A stretch of 64,000 nt of DNA from CAKZSB01 sp964573105 (lineage in GTDB: Bacteria; Pseudomonadota; Gammaproteobacteria; Granulosicoccales; Granulosicoccaceae), in contig CAZNIS010000020.1 of NCBI GenBank assembly GCA_964573105.1, positions 1 to 64,000 on the forward strand. Reading direction: 5' to 3'. The notes beneath the pieces were generated by a model. That model saw nothing but the letters and a program-made list of their open reading frames with translations, made no database searches and had not been told where the DNA came from. Below are positions 17,831 to 26,239 of the stretch, piece by piece. Each line of letters begins with the position of its first letter. Positions within the stretch are counted from its first letter, which is position 1. A program made the position numbers and the translations under genes.

Positions 17831-18328
17831 ATGATCGACACTGTGCAGACTGACGATGCAAGCCAGACAAGCCCTCAGATCATGACAGGTAAGGTGACAG
17901 TAAATACGGCGAGTGCCTGGCGGCTGGTCTGGTGTGCCGTGCGCGGACGATTTGGCGGATATGCGCTGGTCGGGGCGGCGGGCACGCTGTTGCACTGGCT
18001 GTTGTATGCGGCACTGGTGATGGCGGCTGTTGCACCGGTGATCGCAACAACGGTTGGCGCCGTCGCCGGCGCCTGCCTGAATTACTGGCTGAACCGGCGG
18101 CTGGTGTTTCGGACAAGGGATCAACCGTTGCGTCGGCTGGCTCGCTTTATGGCTGTGGCCGGTATCGGGATGCTGATCAACGCGTTTGTCGTTGGCCTGT
18201 TGCACGGGATTAACGTATGGCTTGCGCAGTTGTGTGCGACGGCGCTGGTGCTGCTGTCCGGCTACTGGATGAACGCGCGGTGGACGTTTGGCGACAGTGC
18301 GTCGGCCAATGCCGAGCGGCAAATCTAG
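17831..18328 (+). CDS. GtrA-family membrane protein
   Basis: 165 residues, four transmembrane helices (about 43-62, 65-85, 104-124 and 130-150), with the family pattern GGYALVGAAGTLLHW, ACLNYWLNRRLVF and GYWMNARWTF. GtrA-like proteins are thought to flip or carry lipid-linked sugars in the inner membrane. It is divergent from the SDR gene by 44 bp. An alternative start at 17882 would shorten the hydrophilic N-terminus. Confidence 0.85.
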   Translation: MIDTVQTDDASQTSPQIMTGKVTVNTASAWRLVWCAVRGRFGGYALVGAAGTLLHWLLYAALVMAAVAPVIATTVGAVAGACLNYWLNRRLVFRTRDQPLRRLARFMAVAGIGMLINAFVVGLLHGINVWLAQLCATALVLLSGYWMNARWTFGDSASANAERQI

Positions 18329-18512
18329 ACTATTGGCATGCGCCGCATGTTCCATGACTTACCCTTGAGACTCTTTTTCGCACGCGCAGCCAGCTGCCGG
18401 TTTTGCATCGTCGGCCGGGCAGTTACAATGGCGGGATAGTCGGCTGCGGAGATACACAACCGCATAGCCCGACGATCCGCCAACTGACAACGAGGGTGTA
18501 ATGGAGTAAATA

Positions 18513-18998
18513 CTGGAGCGGCTGCTGTATCGGGCTCGCTGGTTGCTGGCGCCGATATATCTGGGGCTAAGCCTCGCGCTGATCGCGCTGGGCATCAAGT
18601 TCTTTCAGGAAGTTATTCATCTGCTGGCTGTCATCGCCACGCTTAAAGAAGCGGACATGGTGCTGATCGTGTTATCGCTGATCGATATGGCGATGGTCGG
18701 CGGGCTGATTGTGATGGTGATGATGTCAGGCTACGAGAACTTCGTATCGCAGCTCGATGTATCTGAAGATGAGGAGAAACTGAGCTGGCTCGGCAAGATG
18801 GACTCCGGTTCGCTCAAGGCCAAGATTGCCGCGAGCATTGTCGCGATATCGTCGATCCATTTGCTCAAGGTGTTTATGAACGCCGAGAACGTCAATAACG
18901 ACAAAATACTCTGGTACGTCGTGTTGCACATCACGTTCGTCGCATCGGCTTTTGCGATGGGGTATCTGGATTTACTGGGTGCGCGACGACGCGATTGA
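18513..18998 (+). CDS. UPF0114 (YqhA) membrane protein, apparent CTG start
   Basis: 161 residues if read from CTG at 18513, giving the family N-terminus MERLLYRARWLLAPIYLGLS and the usual length (E. coli YqhA is 164). The only in-frame standard start, TTG at 18543, would delete the conserved ERLLYRARW. GGAG lies at 18503-18506, six bases before the CTG. An ATG at 18501 is followed at once by a stop. Three to four hydrophobic segments run through the protein. Function of the family unknown. A CTG start, or an error or mutation in an original ATG, are the two explanations. Confidence 0.85.
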   Translation: MERLLYRARWLLAPIYLGLSLALIALGIKFFQEVIHLLAVIATLKEADMVLIVLSLIDMAMVGGLIVMVMMSGYENFVSQLDVSEDEEKLSWLGKMDSGSLKAKIAASIVAISSIHLLKVFMNAENVNNDKILWYVVLHITFVASAFAMGYLDLLGARRRD

Positions 18999-18999
18999 A

Positions 19000-19171
19000 G
19001 TGGGTCGGGCCGCAGCATCGCGGCGCGCCCGACGTTTAATTCAATGCGTGCTCTACTGATACCACCCCCTCGCGCCACTGTTGGGCACGCGGTCTTGACG
19101 TGGGTGAAAGTTTGAACATTGTGCTGGCATTGGATAAAGGTCAACCCACTCGCTGGCTTTGCCCTACCTAC
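19000..19171 (-). repeat. Composite REP element, copy f (full length, reverse)
   Basis: Read on the minus strand it starts GTAGGTAGGGCAAAGCC four bases after the TAG stop of gbuA. It carries the CGCGTGCCCAACAGTGGCG core and ends in GTCGGGC ... GCCCGACCCAC (complement GTGG). It follows the UPF0114 gene on the other strand. Confidence 0.85.
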
Positions 19172-19174
19172 GGG

Positions 19175-20116
19175 CTACCTGCGGTCCGGCAGCACGCAAA
19201 GCATTTCGTATAGCAGGTTGGCGCCGGTCAGGGCGGTGTTGCCGGTGGTGTCGTAGGGTGGTGAGACTTCTACCAGGTCGCAGCCGACGAGGTTAAGACC
19301 CTGTGCGCCGCGAATGATTTCCAGCCCCTGCCAGATCGTCAGGCCGCCGATCTCGACGGTGCCGGTGCCGGGTGCGAAGGCGGGGTCGAGGCTGTCGATG
19401 TCGTAGCTCAGATAACAGGGTGCATCGCCAATGGTGGCGCGAACTTTTTCCATCAACGGCGTCAGTGACTGGTGCCAGCACTCCTCGGCCGGTACGACGG
19501 TAAACCCTTGATCGCGAGACCAGTCGAAATCTTCCGGTGAATAACCGGTGCCGCGCAGGCCAATCTGAAAGACTTTGTCGTTGAGCAGCAGGCCATCGTC
19601 AACAGCGCGCCGAAACGGCGTGCCGTGGGCAATCTTTTCGCCAAACATTTCATCGTTAATATCGGCGTGTGCGTCGACGTGAATCAATGCGACCGGGCCA
19701 TGTTTTTCTTTCATGGCGCGCAGGATCGGGTAGGTGAGGGTGTGATCGCCGCCGAGTGTCAGTGGTATGCAATTGTGTTTGAGGATCTCACCGTAGGAGG
19801 CGGTGATGATATCGATGGTCTTTTTCAGATCGAACGTGTTGATCGGCACGTCGCCGATGTCGGCCACCTGCAGGCGATCAAACGGAGCGGCGCCGGTGGC
19901 CATGTTATAGGGCCGCAGCATGCAGGACTCGGCGCGTATCTGGCGCGGGCCGTGGCGTGTGCCGGATCGATTGGAAGTGCCGATGTCGATCGGCACACCG
20001 ACAAAGCAGGCATCCAGCCCGGCCGCATCTGGCTGGGTGGGCAGGCGCATCATGGTGGCGGGGCCGGCAAAACGGGCCATATCGTTACCGCCCAAAGGCT
20101 GGTTGAAATTGCTCAT
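19175..20116 (-). CDS. gbuA: Guanidinobutyrase (ureohydrolase family)
   Basis: 313 residues. Mn-binding motifs of arginase-type ureohydrolases are GGDHT, HVDAHADIND and SYDIDSLDP. The sequence follows Pseudomonas GbuA closely through NQPLGGNDMARFAGPATMMR, IRAESCMLRPYNMATGAAPF, GEKIAHGTPFRRAV and the end LVEVSPPYDTTGNTALTGAN. GbuA hydrolyses 4-guanidinobutyrate to GABA and urea. AGGAGG precedes the ATG. It lies 70 bp downstream of an AruH-like arginine aminotransferase, the enzyme that starts the same pathway. Agmatinase or a related activity is the alternative. Confidence 0.87.
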   Translation of the reverse strand: MSNFNQPLGGNDMARFAGPATMMRLPTQPDAAGLDACFVGVPIDIGTSNRSGTRHGPRQIRAESCMLRPYNMATGAAPFDRLQVADIGDVPINTFDLKKTIDIITASYGEILKHNCIPLTLGGDHTLTYPILRAMKEKHGPVALIHVDAHADINDEMFGEKIAHGTPFRRAVDDGLLLNDKVFQIGLRGTGYSPEDFDWSRDQGFTVVPAEECWHQSLTPLMEKVRATIGDAPCYLSYDIDSLDPAFAPGTGTVEIGGLTIWQGLEIIRGAQGLNLVGCDLVEVSPPYDTTGNTALTGANLLYEMLCVLPDRR

Positions 20117-20186
20117 GTCGTGCTCCTCCTGAAATGCTGCCTGTACGATCGGTGCTTGCGTGTGTGGAATGGGCTTTTATTGTGGC

Positions 20187-21356
20187 TCAGCGTTTGGCGA
20201 GAAACTCGACAATCCGCCGACAGCCCTCGCGCAGTTCCTGCTCGCTCAGTGTAAATGAAATTCGCACCCAGCCATCGGCGCTGTGGCCAAACGCGCGACC
20301 ATCCAGTACCGATACCATTTGTTCGGCCCACAGGGCGCGACTGAATTCGTCGCTGGTCATACCGTAGGCGCGCACGTCGGCCATCACGTACATGCCGGCC
20401 TGCGGCTTTAGTACGTTCAGCCGATCAGCGGCGGCCAGTGCGTCGCAGACCAGTTCGCGGCGGGCGAGGTAGATGTCGCGCATCGCGGCCGATGCCTCGC
20501 GCTGTTCGGTCAGTGCGGTAATCGCGGCTTCCTGGATAAAACCCGCCAGCCCGTACAACATGCACAGGCTGAGGTTGTTGAAGTGGGGTTCGAGTAGCGA
20601 TGGCGAAATCGCCCAGCCAACGCGCCAGCCTGTCATCGCATGAGATTTGGACAGACTGTTGATGGTGATGGTGCGCTCGGCCATGCCGGGCAGTGCGGCG
20701 ATTGAATGATGCTCACCCTCGAAGATCAGATCGGTGTAGACCTCGTCGGCAATCACCCAAAGATCGTGCGCAATGGCGAGGTCTGCAATTGCCTGCAGTT
20801 CGTCGGCGGTCATGACCACGCCGGTCGGGTTGTTGGGTGTGGTGACTACGATGGCCCGTGTTGCGGGCGTGATAGCGGTGGCAATCAGTGCTGCCTGTGG
20901 TCTGAAGTCCTGCTCAGCCGGCTGGGCGACGCGGATCAGGGTGGCACCGCCGATGCCAAGCGTCGCCTCGTAGCTGATGTACATGGGTTCGAGTGCGATG
21001 ACTTCGTCCCCTTTTTCAAGCAGGCACAGGCTGGCGGCAAACAGCGCGTTTTGCGTGCCGCCAAAAACGTGCACCTGAGACGGGTCGCATGCAAGGCCGC
21101 AGCGGGCGCTAAAGTCACGGGCGATCGCCTCGCGAAGTGGCTGTTTGCCGGCGATGGCGCTGTAGTGTGTATCCCCGCGCTGCAACGCGGACACGGCACT
21201 GTCGATGATCGGCTGCGGGGTGGCGAAGTCCGGATCGCCGACGCTCAACACAATCGCATCTTCGCCGCGATCGCGTGCTTGCCTGCCCAGATAGTGAATC
21301 TCCCAGGCCTCGGCGCCCTCGCCGCTGATTCGGTCAACTAGATTTGCAAGTTTCAT
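20187..21356 (-). CDS. Arginine:pyruvate-type PLP aminotransferase (AruH-like)
   Basis: 389 residues from the ATG at 21356, fold-type I aminotransferase. The PLP lysine is in NSLSKSHAMTGWRVGW and the NNPTG motif is present. The N-terminus (GEGAEAWEIHY) and the segment LCMLYGLAGFIQEAA resemble Pseudomonas AruH, which converts L-arginine plus pyruvate to 2-ketoarginine plus alanine. The gbuA neighbour supports the arginine transaminase pathway. A ThDP 2-ketoarginine decarboxylase and a guanidinobutyraldehyde dehydrogenase are not adjacent. Another aminotransferase specificity is possible. Confidence 0.82.
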   Translation of the reverse strand: MKLANLVDRISGEGAEAWEIHYLGRQARDRGEDAIVLSVGDPDFATPQPIIDSAVSALQRGDTHYSAIAGKQPLREAIARDFSARCGLACDPSQVHVFGGTQNALFAASLCLLEKGDEVIALEPMYISYEATLGIGGATLIRVAQPAEQDFRPQAALIATAITPATRAIVVTTPNNPTGVVMTADELQAIADLAIAHDLWVIADEVYTDLIFEGEHHSIAALPGMAERTITINSLSKSHAMTGWRVGWAISPSLLEPHFNNLSLCMLYGLAGFIQEAAITALTEQREASAAMRDIYLARRELVCDALAAADRLNVLKPQAGMYVMADVRAYGMTSDEFSRALWAEQMVSVLDGRAFGHSADGWVRISFTLSEQELREGCRRIVEFLAKR

Positions 21357-21473
21357 GGTGCGGGATTGTATCGGGCGGGTGGGGTGCACGACAGGCGTAA
21401 AGCCGACATCGGCTTGAAAACCTGTCAGCTAGAGCTGGCCCTCGGTGCTGTTTGCCAGCGCAGAGGCGCTGCG

Positions 21474-22139
21474 TCAGTTCCCGCGGCCTCCGCCCCCGCC
21501 GTTTCCACCATTGCCGCCACCTGGTCCGCCATTACCGCCACCGCCCGGTCCACCATTACCACCATTGCCGCGGTCGTTGCCATTGCGGTCGTTGTTGCCT
21601 CGATCACCGCCACCTCGATTGTTATCGTTCTGGCGTCGATCGCTAGAATCGCCGCCGCCGCGATGGCGGCGATCGCTGTCGTCGTTGTCGTTGCGCGACT
21701 GGCGGTTGTCGCTTCGCTGTCTTTGCTGACGCTGCTTGTTCCACTGCTCGCGAATGGTCTGGCGCTGTTTGGCAGGCAGGGACTGAAATTGCTGGTAGCG
21801 TTGTTTCAGGTGTTGCTGGCGCTCGGGTGATAGCTCGGAGAAGCGTCGGTACTGCTCGCGAATGACCTGGCGCTGTTCGAGCGGTAGCTGCTGCCAGGTG
21901 TTGTACTTGCGGCGCGCGCGTTCAAGCTCAGTCTGCGACATCGACAGCCATTGCCGCGCGCCCTTGACCAGGGCCGATCGGCGCGCGTCGGGCATGGATT
22001 GCCAGTCTTCCCGCGCGGCTTCCAGCAATTGCTGCTCCTGTTCGTTCAGAGCATCCCAGGGCAGGCTCTCTGCGAACAGCGGGCCCGCGAAGACGACGAG
22101 CCAGCACAGCAGCCAGTGCCTGACGGTTCGCGATTTCAC
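21474..22139 (-). CDS. DUF3106 secreted protein with Gly/Asn-rich tail
   Basis: 221 residues with GTG start. Signal peptide (RHWLLCWLVVFAGPLFA) followed by a helical, Gln/Arg-rich DUF3106 domain of repeated WQxLPxxxRQxIRExYRRF-like units (about 30-135). A low-complexity tail of Gly, Asn, Asp and Arg ends the protein. Periplasmic or secreted, function unknown. Last gene of the ECF sigma module (sigma, DUF3619-like, small exported protein, DUF3106); the tail is probably fast-evolving. Confidence 0.8.
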   Translation of the reverse strand: MKSRTVRHWLLCWLVVFAGPLFAESLPWDALNEQEQQLLEAAREDWQSMPDARRSALVKGARQWLSMSQTELERARRKYNTWQQLPLEQRQVIREQYRRFSELSPERQQHLKQRYQQFQSLPAKQRQTIREQWNKQRQQRQRSDNRQSRNDNDDSDRRHRGGGDSSDRRQNDNNRGGGDRGNNDRNGNDRGNGGNGGPGGGGNGGPGGGNGGNGGGGGRGN

Positions 22140-22175
22140 AGATAGGCCTTTGAGGCTATGGGTGCCAGCGGTTGG

Positions 22176-22406
22176 CTAGTCTTGTTCACTGGGTGTTCCG
22201 GTGCGATCGTCTTGTGGTTCGGTGCCGCTGTTATTGGCGGCAGGTGGTGTCTCGTCGAGCGTAATGCCCAGTTGGTCGAGTTCGGATGACATGCCGAGAA
22301 ACTCCAAAAAGGCGAGGTTGGGCGCGCTGGTATCATTGGCTTTTGCACTCGCGGTTGTGATCAACAAAGCCAGTGCCAGTCGGCAGGTTGACGTGCGCAG
22401 GTGCAC
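22176..22406 (-). CDS. Small exported protein of the sigma/DUF3106 module
   Basis: About 76 residues if the GTG at 22406 is used, which gives a signal peptide (MHLRTSTCRLALALLITTASA) ending near AKA. The mature part is short and acidic (PNLAFLEFLGMSSELDQLGI) with a Thr/Asn/Asp tail. A TTG further upstream would add about 17 residues. It lies between the DUF3619-like and DUF3106 genes and is probably translated from the same mRNA. Function unknown. Confidence 0.55.
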   Translation of the reverse strand: MHLRTSTCRLALALLITTASAKANDTSAPNLAFLEFLGMSSELDQLGITLDETPPAANNSGTEPQDDRTGTPSEQD

Positions 22407-22488
22407 GCCTGCCAGTCGAATTTGATTCTGGCCCCATTTCAATAAACCCGTGTATTGGTCGATTGCCGCTTGTGCGCTCAGTAGAATT

Positions 22489-22881
22489 TCATCCCTGTAG
22501 TTCTCTACCCAGTTCGGGATAGCTGTCGTCCATCCACTCAAGCAATTCCAGCGATTGGTAAAAATCCAGCTCTTCACCACTGGAGAGTATCGGTAAGTCC
22601 TGTGAGGCCATTAATGGTGCCGGAGCGGGTGCTGATGGCTGCTCTGGTAAGTTGAGTACCACCAGTGCGCACACGGCCATCGTCGCAAGCGGTACCGCCA
22701 GGCGCAGGTTAAACCAGCGAAACCGGCTCTCGGTTTCCACTGCGCGGGCGCGCGCCGCTGACAGGCGCGAGCGAGTGACGTAGTCGATTTGCTGCTCGCG
22801 GGTATTGAGTGCGGCCAGGGTGTCCTGCAGCCAGGCCTCGTCTGGCTGTTTGTCGCCATCGTGGTTTGAGGTGTGCGTCAT
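22489..22881 (-). CDS. DUF3619-like single-pass membrane protein (possible anti-sigma partner)
   Basis: 130 residues from the ATG at 22881, which overlaps the sigma factor stop as ATGA. The N-terminal cytoplasmic part (about 60 residues) has a charged helix (ALNTREQQIDYVTRSRLSAAR), followed by one transmembrane helix (LAVPLATMAVCALVVLNL) and an acidic periplasmic tail (ELDFYQSLELLEWMDDSYPEL). This layout and coupling to an ECF sigma gene are what an anti-sigma or sensing partner would show, but no anti-sigma zinc motif is visible. Role inferred from context only. Confidence 0.7.
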   Translation of the reverse strand: MTHTSNHDGDKQPDEAWLQDTLAALNTREQQIDYVTRSRLSAARARAVETESRFRWFNLRLAVPLATMAVCALVVLNLPEQPSAPAPAPLMASQDLPILSSGEELDFYQSLELLEWMDDSYPELGRELQG

Positions 22882-23546
22882 GACGGTGATTCCAGCTGCT
22901 GGCGCATGGCCTTCATGGCGCGCGACAAATGCGTTTTGACCGACCCTTCCGAACACTGCATGGCGGTGGCGGTTTCACGCACGTCGAGCCCCTCCCACAT
23001 GCGCAACATGAAAGCCTGTTGCTGACGAGCAGGCAGTTGCTGCAGCGCCTGCTCTATGTGTTGCATAGTCTGATCGTCCTCGGCAGCACCTGCCGTACTG
23101 GTGGCTGGATCAGGGGCTTCGTTGGCCGCATCGTGCTCGGTGAGTTCATCGCTATCACTGGACCAGAAATGAAAACGCGAGCGTGTGCTGCGCTTGCGGT
23201 GACAGTCGGTTATCTTGTTGTTCAGTATACGGTAGAACAGCGGGCGCCACTGATTCTCCGGCTTGTCGGCGTAGCGTGTGACCAGGCTAATCATCGCATC
23301 CTGCACGATATCCAGTGCGTCTTCGCGATTGCGTGTAGCGATATTGGCCATAGTGAAAGCACGTCCTTCCACGTCTGCCAGAAACTGGTTCAGCAGCGCC
23401 TTGCGTTGTGCCTTGTCGTCGCTGCTATTCAATGACAGCATCTTGCACGCGGCGGTGGTTAGGTCGTCGACACCAGATAGACTGGCTGCGCCGTCGAGGC
23501 CGGTGGAGCACTGGTCGGGTGTCCGGGTGTTGAATATTTTGAGCAT
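22878..23546 (-). CDS. ECF-type RNA polymerase sigma factor
   Basis: 222 residues from the ATG at 23546 (a TTG at 23585 would be longer, an internal ATG at 23441 shorter). Region 2 is FLADVEGRAFTMANIATRNREDALDIVQDAM with the DIVQDAM core. Region 4 is LQQLPARQQQAFMLRMWEGLDVRETATAMQCSEGSVKTHLSRAM, a helix-turn-helix. It directs RNA polymerase to a small regulon, perhaps including this operon. The linker is unusually long and acidic, about 45 residues rich in Asp, Glu, Ala and Thr. Translationally coupled to the next gene. Confidence 0.88.
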   Translation of the reverse strand: MLKIFNTRTPDQCSTGLDGAASLSGVDDLTTAACKMLSLNSSDDKAQRKALLNQFLADVEGRAFTMANIATRNREDALDIVQDAMISLVTRYADKPENQWRPLFYRILNNKITDCHRKRSTRSRFHFWSSDSDELTEHDAANEAPDPATSTAGAAEDDQTMQHIEQALQQLPARQQQAFMLRMWEGLDVRETATAMQCSEGSVKTHLSRAMKAMRQQLESPS

Positions 23547-23650
23547 AGAAGATTCCAACACGGCGTGCTTGTCGAAAATGTGCAATTTTGCGGGCGTGCA
23601 ATCAGCGGCAGGGCGGAGCGTCTGACGACGCCATCGCCAGTATGATGGGG

Positions 23651-24109
23651 TTAGTGCTTGCCGCGTCTGCCTTTGCCACCCCGTCCGTCGCGTCCACCAC
23701 GTTCGCCGCGTCCGGGCCGGGCAGCGTCCAGGCCCTCTTGTTCGGCCTCACTGATTACGCCGTCGTTGTCGAGATCAAACTGCGCGGCGATCGCACGCTG
23801 GCGCGCTTGGCGGGCGGCGGCACGCTCGTCGTCTGATAGCTGGCCATCGCTGTCAGCATCGAATTCGCTCAGTACTGCCTCGCGACGCGCCTGGCGAGCT
23901 GCAGCGCGTTCCTCGCGCGAGAGCGTGCCATCCTGATCGGCGTCGAATTGGGCGGTGCGTGCGTCGCGGAACGCTTTTCTTGCTGCCCGGACCTCCTCGA
24001 CCGAGATCACACCATCGCCGTTAGTGTCGGTGAAAACCGGGACCGTCTGCGCAGATGCGCCGGCAGACAACAAGGTGGCCAGGATGATGATTGGGGTAGT
24101 GTGCCGCAT
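23651..24109 (-). CDS. Periplasmic EF-hand protein with four calcium loops
   Basis: 152 residues from the ATG at 24109. Signal peptide (MRHTTPIIILATLLSAGASA) and four EF-hand loops at a strict 28-residue spacing: DTNGDGVISVEE (28-39), DADQDGTLSREE (56-67), DADSDGQLSDDE (84-95) and DLDNDGVISEAE (112-123). All loops keep Asp/Asn ligands and a terminal Glu. Ala/Arg-rich helices connect them. The basic Gly/Arg tail (about 132-152) is unusual. Likely a calcium-binding periplasmic protein. It is upstream of the ECF sigma gene on the same strand, with about 100 bp between. Confidence 0.85.
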   Translation of the reverse strand: MRHTTPIIILATLLSAGASAQTVPVFTDTNGDGVISVEEVRAARKAFRDARTAQFDADQDGTLSREERAAARQARREAVLSEFDADSDGQLSDDERAAARQARQRAIAAQFDLDNDGVISEAEQEGLDAARPGRGERGGRDGRGGKGRRGKH

Positions 24110-24309
24110 GGGGAAGAATCCTCGTTCGTGATGATCCTTAAACGCAGCGCTGGCAATATGGTTGACCAGGTGGGAGAAATTATGTGCTTGAGGGCCGCTT
24201 TGCTGAATGAGCGCGCGGTGTGGGGGAACACATTGAACACCACGCCGAGTAATGCTCGGCGGGCGGAGGCGGGTTGCGCGGTGCAGCGTGCCTGACGTAG
24301 GGATGCATT

Positions 24310-24414
24310 CCCTTACGACATTGTTGTGCACGCGATCTTGAGGTTGATGAATACCTGGTTGTTTTACTGGCTTTGAAAGGGTGCTAGCTTTTGTGCTGGC
24401 TTTGCCCTGCCTAC
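24310..24414 (-). repeat. Composite REP element, copy g (short, degenerate)
   Basis: On the minus strand it starts GTAGGCAGGGCAAAGCC; the TAG of this head is the stop codon of the ThDP gene. It keeps a mutated GTGCACAACAATGTCGTAAG core and lacks the 3' REP module. Confidence 0.7.
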
Positions 24415-25964
24415 AAAATGGCTTCGATCAGATAGGGGCCTTCGCTCGCAAGGCCTGCTTTCAGTGCGTTGGCCAGTTCACCTGCGTTAGTCGCCTGTTT
24501 GCCTTCGACACCCATGCCTTTGGCCAGCGCCAGCCAGTCGAGGTTGGGGCGGTCCAGGTCCATCATGTCTATCGCGATTTGGCCTGCGTTGGCGCCGACG
24601 TTGCGCAGCTCGTGTTTGAGAATTTCGTAGCTGCGATTCGACAGGACGATGGTGGTCACGTCGAGGTTTTCACGCGCCTGGGTCCATAGCGCCTGCAGCG
24701 TATACATGCCGCTGCCGTCGGCCTGGACGTCGATGACCTTGCGATCAGGGCAGGCGACGGCCGCGCCGGTGGCGAGCGGAAATCCAATGCCGATCGAGCC
24801 ACCGCAGATTTGCAGCCAGTCGTGTGGCGGACAGGCGGCTGTGGCGGCTGGTAGATCGCGAGAGTTGGTTATGCCCTCGTCGGCGATGATGGCGTTCTCG
24901 GGCATCAGGTTGGCCAGCACCGCGGCGAGAGTGGTTGCGTTGATCGGCTCGCCAGGTGAGGGCAATGGCGTATCGCCGGGCAATTGAATCAATGGCCCGG
25001 CGTCGCTCGCACCTACTCGCTCGGCGAGGGCTTCGAGTGCGGCAGCGCCATCTTCTTCAGGGCCTGCCAGCGGATGAATTTCGCAGTCCTCGGGCCATAG
25101 TCGGCTGGGTTTGTCTGGATAGGCAAAAAAGGCCACCGGTGCCTTGGCGCAAACCGGAATCAGATGTTTGTAGCCTGCAAGTTTGGCCAGCGCCCGATCG
25201 ACCACATACGGAATGCTCTCGATCGGCACCCGGCCGGCACCGCGCTCCATTCGGGCATTTGAGGACTGCGCCAGCAGCTTGGCTCCGGTGGCGACCGCAA
25301 TCTTGCCTGCGGCCAGCAGCGCCTCTTCGCGCAGGGTGTGGCCAGTCATCACAAAGGCGGTGGGTTCGCCGCGTTGCAGGATGTCGGCGATTGCGTCTAT
25401 TCGATCCTGAGGTACCTGGGCAGGTGCAGGCGGTGCGACCGGTTTTGCTGGACCATTGGATTCTTCCCAGGCGGTGTTGGCCGGCAGAATCAGGGTGGCC
25501 ACCTGGCCGGGATAGGTGTTGGCCGCAGCGACTGCCGCCGCACCATCGGCGGCGACGACACGTGAAGAATCACTGGTCTTGACCCAGCCTGACACCGGCC
25601 CTGCGATACCTTCGATATCGGCGGTCAGCGGCGCATCGTATTCGATGTGATACGTCGCGTGGTCACCAACAATATTGACCACGCCGCTCTCGGCCTTGCG
25701 TGCGTTGTGCAGATTCGCAAGCCCGTTGCCAAGGCCCGGGCCCAGGTGCAGCAGTGTGGCCGCCGGCTTGTCCTTCATGCGGTAATAACCGTCCGCCGCG
25801 CCCGTCACCACGCCCTCGAACAGACCCAGTACACAGCGCATGCCTGCCACCTTGTCGAGTGCGGCGACAAAGTGCATCTCTGATGTGCCCGGGTTCGAAA
25901 AGCAAACCTCGACACCGGAATCGATCAGCGTACGGACAAGACTTTCGGCACCGTTCATGGACAT
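24411..25964 (-). CDS. ThDP-dependent enzyme, acetolactate synthase-like
   Basis: 517 residues. N-terminal pyrimidine domain with catalytic Glu50 (GLFEGVVTGAADGY), a central domain, and a C-terminal diphosphate domain with QADGSGMYTLQALW...NRSY in place of the usual GDG-N pattern. These 515-520-residue proteins are often annotated acetolactate synthase large subunit, but no small subunit is near and the true reaction is uncertain (decarboxylase or carboligase of a 2-oxo acid). It could serve the AruH pathway as a 2-ketoarginine decarboxylase; this is only a guess. Start at 25964 or at the second ATG at 25958. Confidence 0.82.
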   Translation of the reverse strand: MSMNGAESLVRTLIDSGVEVCFSNPGTSEMHFVAALDKVAGMRCVLGLFEGVVTGAADGYYRMKDKPAATLLHLGPGLGNGLANLHNARKAESGVVNIVGDHATYHIEYDAPLTADIEGIAGPVSGWVKTSDSSRVVAADGAAAVAAANTYPGQVATLILPANTAWEESNGPAKPVAPPAPAQVPQDRIDAIADILQRGEPTAFVMTGHTLREEALLAAGKIAVATGAKLLAQSSNARMERGAGRVPIESIPYVVDRALAKLAGYKHLIPVCAKAPVAFFAYPDKPSRLWPEDCEIHPLAGPEEDGAAALEALAERVGASDAGPLIQLPGDTPLPSPGEPINATTLAAVLANLMPENAIIADEGITNSRDLPAATAACPPHDWLQICGGSIGIGFPLATGAAVACPDRKVIDVQADGSGMYTLQALWTQARENLDVTTIVLSNRSYEILKHELRNVGANAGQIAIDMMDLDRPNLDWLALAKGMGVEGKQATNAGELANALKAGLASEGPYLIEAIL

Positions 25965-26059
25965 GAGAGGACTGGGCTAGCTAGTGAGAAGAAGTAAAAT
26001 TTTATCATGTGACGGCCAGCGTCAGCCCGCGAGATTATGGCGATGGCTGCAGGGCGCAG

Positions 26060-26162
26060 GTAGGGCAAAGCCAGCGATTTGGATTCCCGTTATTTGAAGC
26101 CCGCACAGACAACGAGCAATCGCCGACTTCAAGGTCGCGTGCCCAACAATGTCGTGACGGCG
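26060..26162 (+). repeat. Composite REP element, copy h (short)
   Basis: Starts GTAGGGCAAAGCCAGCG and ends just after CGTGCCCAACAATGTCGTGA, lacking the 3' REP module. It lies between the ThDP gene start and the 2-hydroxyacid dehydrogenase start, so it sits in a promoter region rather than at a stop codon. Confidence 0.8.
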
Positions 26163-26239
26163 AATTTCCGCAACCCGGCTCCATGTCGTGATGTCATCAA
26201 GGCTGCGTATAATTCTCACATCAATAAACGGGGTGACAC

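Noticed and set aside
24411..25964. ThDP enzyme as a classical acetolactate synthase for branched-chain synthesis
   Set aside because: No regulatory small subunit or ilv genes nearby and the cofactor motif is ADGSG rather than GDG; kept as a general ThDP enzyme.
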